A stretch of 64,000 nucleotides of DNA from Gorsachius magnificus (Eukaryota > Chordata > Aves > Pelecaniformes > Ardeidae). The stretch is taken from contig CM067091.1 in NCBI GenBank assembly GCA_034008185.1, positions 9,961,799-10,025,798 of the forward strand. Reading direction: 5' to 3'. Below the pieces are notes generated by a model. It made no database searches, was not told the DNA's origin, and saw only the letters and a program-made list of their open reading frames with translations. The position numbers were made by a program, and so were the translations under genes. Below are positions 62,103 to 64,000 of the stretch, one piece after another (position 1 is the stretch's first letter; the number at the start of each line of letters is the position of its first letter).

Positions 62103-64000
62103 CTGAGAAAGAAAAATACAACTTCGGTTACACATGTAGCTGTGTTATTTACCTCGCATTCCACAGTTCCTCTAACCTGGTGTCAGAGACATTGATAGGA
62201 AAAAGTTTATACCTGTTGGTATTTATACAAGTTTCTTTTGTTAAATGGGTGGTTAAGCATGTCAGGATTCTCTTAGAATTTATCATAAGCAACATAAAGT
62301 GCTCCAAAGCAATGATTTTAAATTTTGTAATAACTAAAGAATGCTTCCAGGAAGAGTAAAAGGACTGAAAAGAATATTTCCTGCATGAGATCTAGTACAT
62401 ACTAAATGCAGTATTTCACATGTCTTTCGAACATACTTTAAATACACCATCAAGGTGCTAAGAAGAAATTATATTTTTACAGTACAGTAAAACAAAACAC
62501 AACAAAAATGGAAAGGAAGAGGCAAGCCTGAGGGAGAGGAAGGTTGTTTTCTCTCAATACTCCCTTCCATCAATCTTAACACACTGCCAAAGGGTTTTGC
62601 TTCCTACTTGGTACTCCCATTCATAAGCTTTTCTAAGTCTGTGGCTCTTACGGGTTTGGGACAAACTGCAGATCTTCATAATTTTAACCACTTAGAAAAT
62701 TTATACATCTAAAATCTGTAAGTCAATTATACATCATATTTGAAAACCAGTGAGCCACTGTTCCATTCTCTGCAGACTATTTTTGGGTTTTTGCAATTTT
62801 TTTTTTCCTGTATCTCAGTCTCAGACCATAAAAACTTGCAGTCTCCTAGTTTTCAAAGGATGCATACATAAAACAAACATTAAACAGATGCTCAAGCAAT
62901 TATTCAAGACAGTATTTTTCCTCAAATTGGATTTTGGGAATAACCAACTTTGCTGCTAAACTTTTGAAATTCAAGACATCCTTTGCTACTGAGTATTTCT
63001 TCTCCTTCTGGGCCTTCTGATTACACACACCATCGTTTTTTCAAAGTGGTCACTCATACACTTAAAAACTTTGTATGCTACCCTCCACTTTTAAAAAAAG
63101 TTCAACCCTATTACTTTCTATGGCCACGTATAAACTAAGACTTTAGTTAGTTTCGATTACTAAAATTAAAATCTCTCAGCTACCACATCTAACAGAGCAT
63201 AATGATCACTAGCAGCTTTTACTCTCCAATCTCCACCTCCGAAGACCCATTAAAACTACCCGAGTATTTATCTCTCATGAGAAACGTTTTATGATTTGGT
63301 TTTAAAAATTGGAATATTGCATTTGTAATCAATTATTTATCTACAATACCCCATCAGTTTCTCTAATATTTTTGTATGGACAGAGAAGCTGCTGCATCAA
63401 ACCCCAATATTCAGAAGCTTCACAATCTCTGGTAAGATGACACCACCCAGAAATTCAGAATGATCTGCATCAACATCACTTAACCTCAATTCCTACTGTA
63501 ACAGTTTCTGACAGTTGGGCATGCATAGTCTCTCTCCTTGGAGCAATCACTTACCAGTATCTCCCTAAGTTAAAACCCTCAGACACCCAATGTTGGAACA
63601 GCTCAAAAAAATTCTACCTGTAGCTCAATATACCAGCCAGTACCAGTAACTGCAGCTAGTCCTCAGTAAAGATAGCAACTATGCACCATCCAACCATGCA
63701 ATGAACCATCTTTGCATGCAAGACTCCTAACAGTCAAGATCCACACTCTGCTTTCCAATCATGATTAAACTGGACATACAGTACAGATATCTAGTAAAAC
63801 TGCAGATTCTTAATCCTTCCAATTTCTAAATCACAAATTTAGTACCGTTTGACAATTACTGAAAGCTGCACACTACATCTAATATTCTTTTTTAGTTCTT
63901 GATGTTTGCTGTGGATTATAGTTTTCCTCACAGTTCAAGTCTTCTTTCAGTATTGTCCAACTGAAGTAGATAAAGAATACCCTCTACATACTGACACTCC
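62103..64000 (-). other. RBM39 intron running off the window
   Basis: No match to the N-terminal RBM39 exons (MADDIDIEAMLEAPYKK and the following exon) is seen, so those exons and the promoter lie beyond 64000. Confidence 0.7.

Noticed and set aside
61811..62359. Plus-strand open frame of 182 codons
   Set aside because: It is the antisense of the RBM39 Arg/Ser exon, which gives an artificial Ser/Ala/Phe repeat.
1..64000. CRISPR arrays, bacterial operons, phage or toxin systems
   Set aside because: The window is vertebrate nuclear DNA with spliced genes; nothing prokaryotic is present.

Overview
The window is from a bird nuclear genome and carries a conserved vertebrate gene block, RBM12 - NFS1 - ROMO1 - RBM39, in the same order and orientation as on human chromosome 20q11. 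The evidence is split coding exons with GT-AG introns that translate to these proteins almost residue for residue, two CpG-island promoters, CR1 LINE 3' ends (the typical avian retroposon) and avian-type endogenous-retrovirus LTRs. A non-galliform bird is my guess from the LTR family, at low confidence.

Layout. 1-7876: RBM12 3' UTR and downstream DNA with no coding exon I can recognise (the neighbour CPNE1, expected on this strand, is not seen). 7877-10510 (-): RBM12 coding sequence in one exon, interrupted by two compensating single-base frameshifts. 10517-17615: RBM12 5'-UTR intron. About 17.1-17.9 kb: CpG-island promoter with the non-coding first exon of RBM12 (shared with CPNE1 in mammals). 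17.9-23.0 kb: intergenic DNA, an ancient CR1 relic and the NFS1 3' UTR. 23028-35298 (-): twelve coding exons of the cysteine desulfurase NFS1, complete from four residues upstream of the internal MDVQ start onwards; the ATG of the mitochondrial presequence could not be found. Two related LTRs sit in NFS1 introns. 34.8-35.9 kb: CpG-island promoter shared head to head by NFS1 and ROMO1. 35986-37907 (+): ROMO1, two coding exons, 79 residues. 38.15-40.1 kb: intergenic gap between the converging 3' ends of ROMO1 and RBM39. 40993-62102 (-): fourteen coding exons of RBM39, from the arginine/serine region to the stop; its first exons lie beyond position 64000.

Functionally these are housekeeping genes: two nuclear RNA-binding proteins (RBM12, RBM39) flanking two mitochondrial genes driven from one bidirectional promoter (NFS1 for iron-sulfur cluster sulfur supply, ROMO1 for inner-membrane organisation). 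I see no prokaryotic system, CRISPR array, tRNA or rRNA. The points most worth a second look are the paired frameshifts in RBM12, the missing NFS1 initiator ATG, a strong orphan 3' splice site in an RBM39 intron that could belong to a poison exon, and ancient CR1 relics inside RBM39 and between NFS1 and RBM12.
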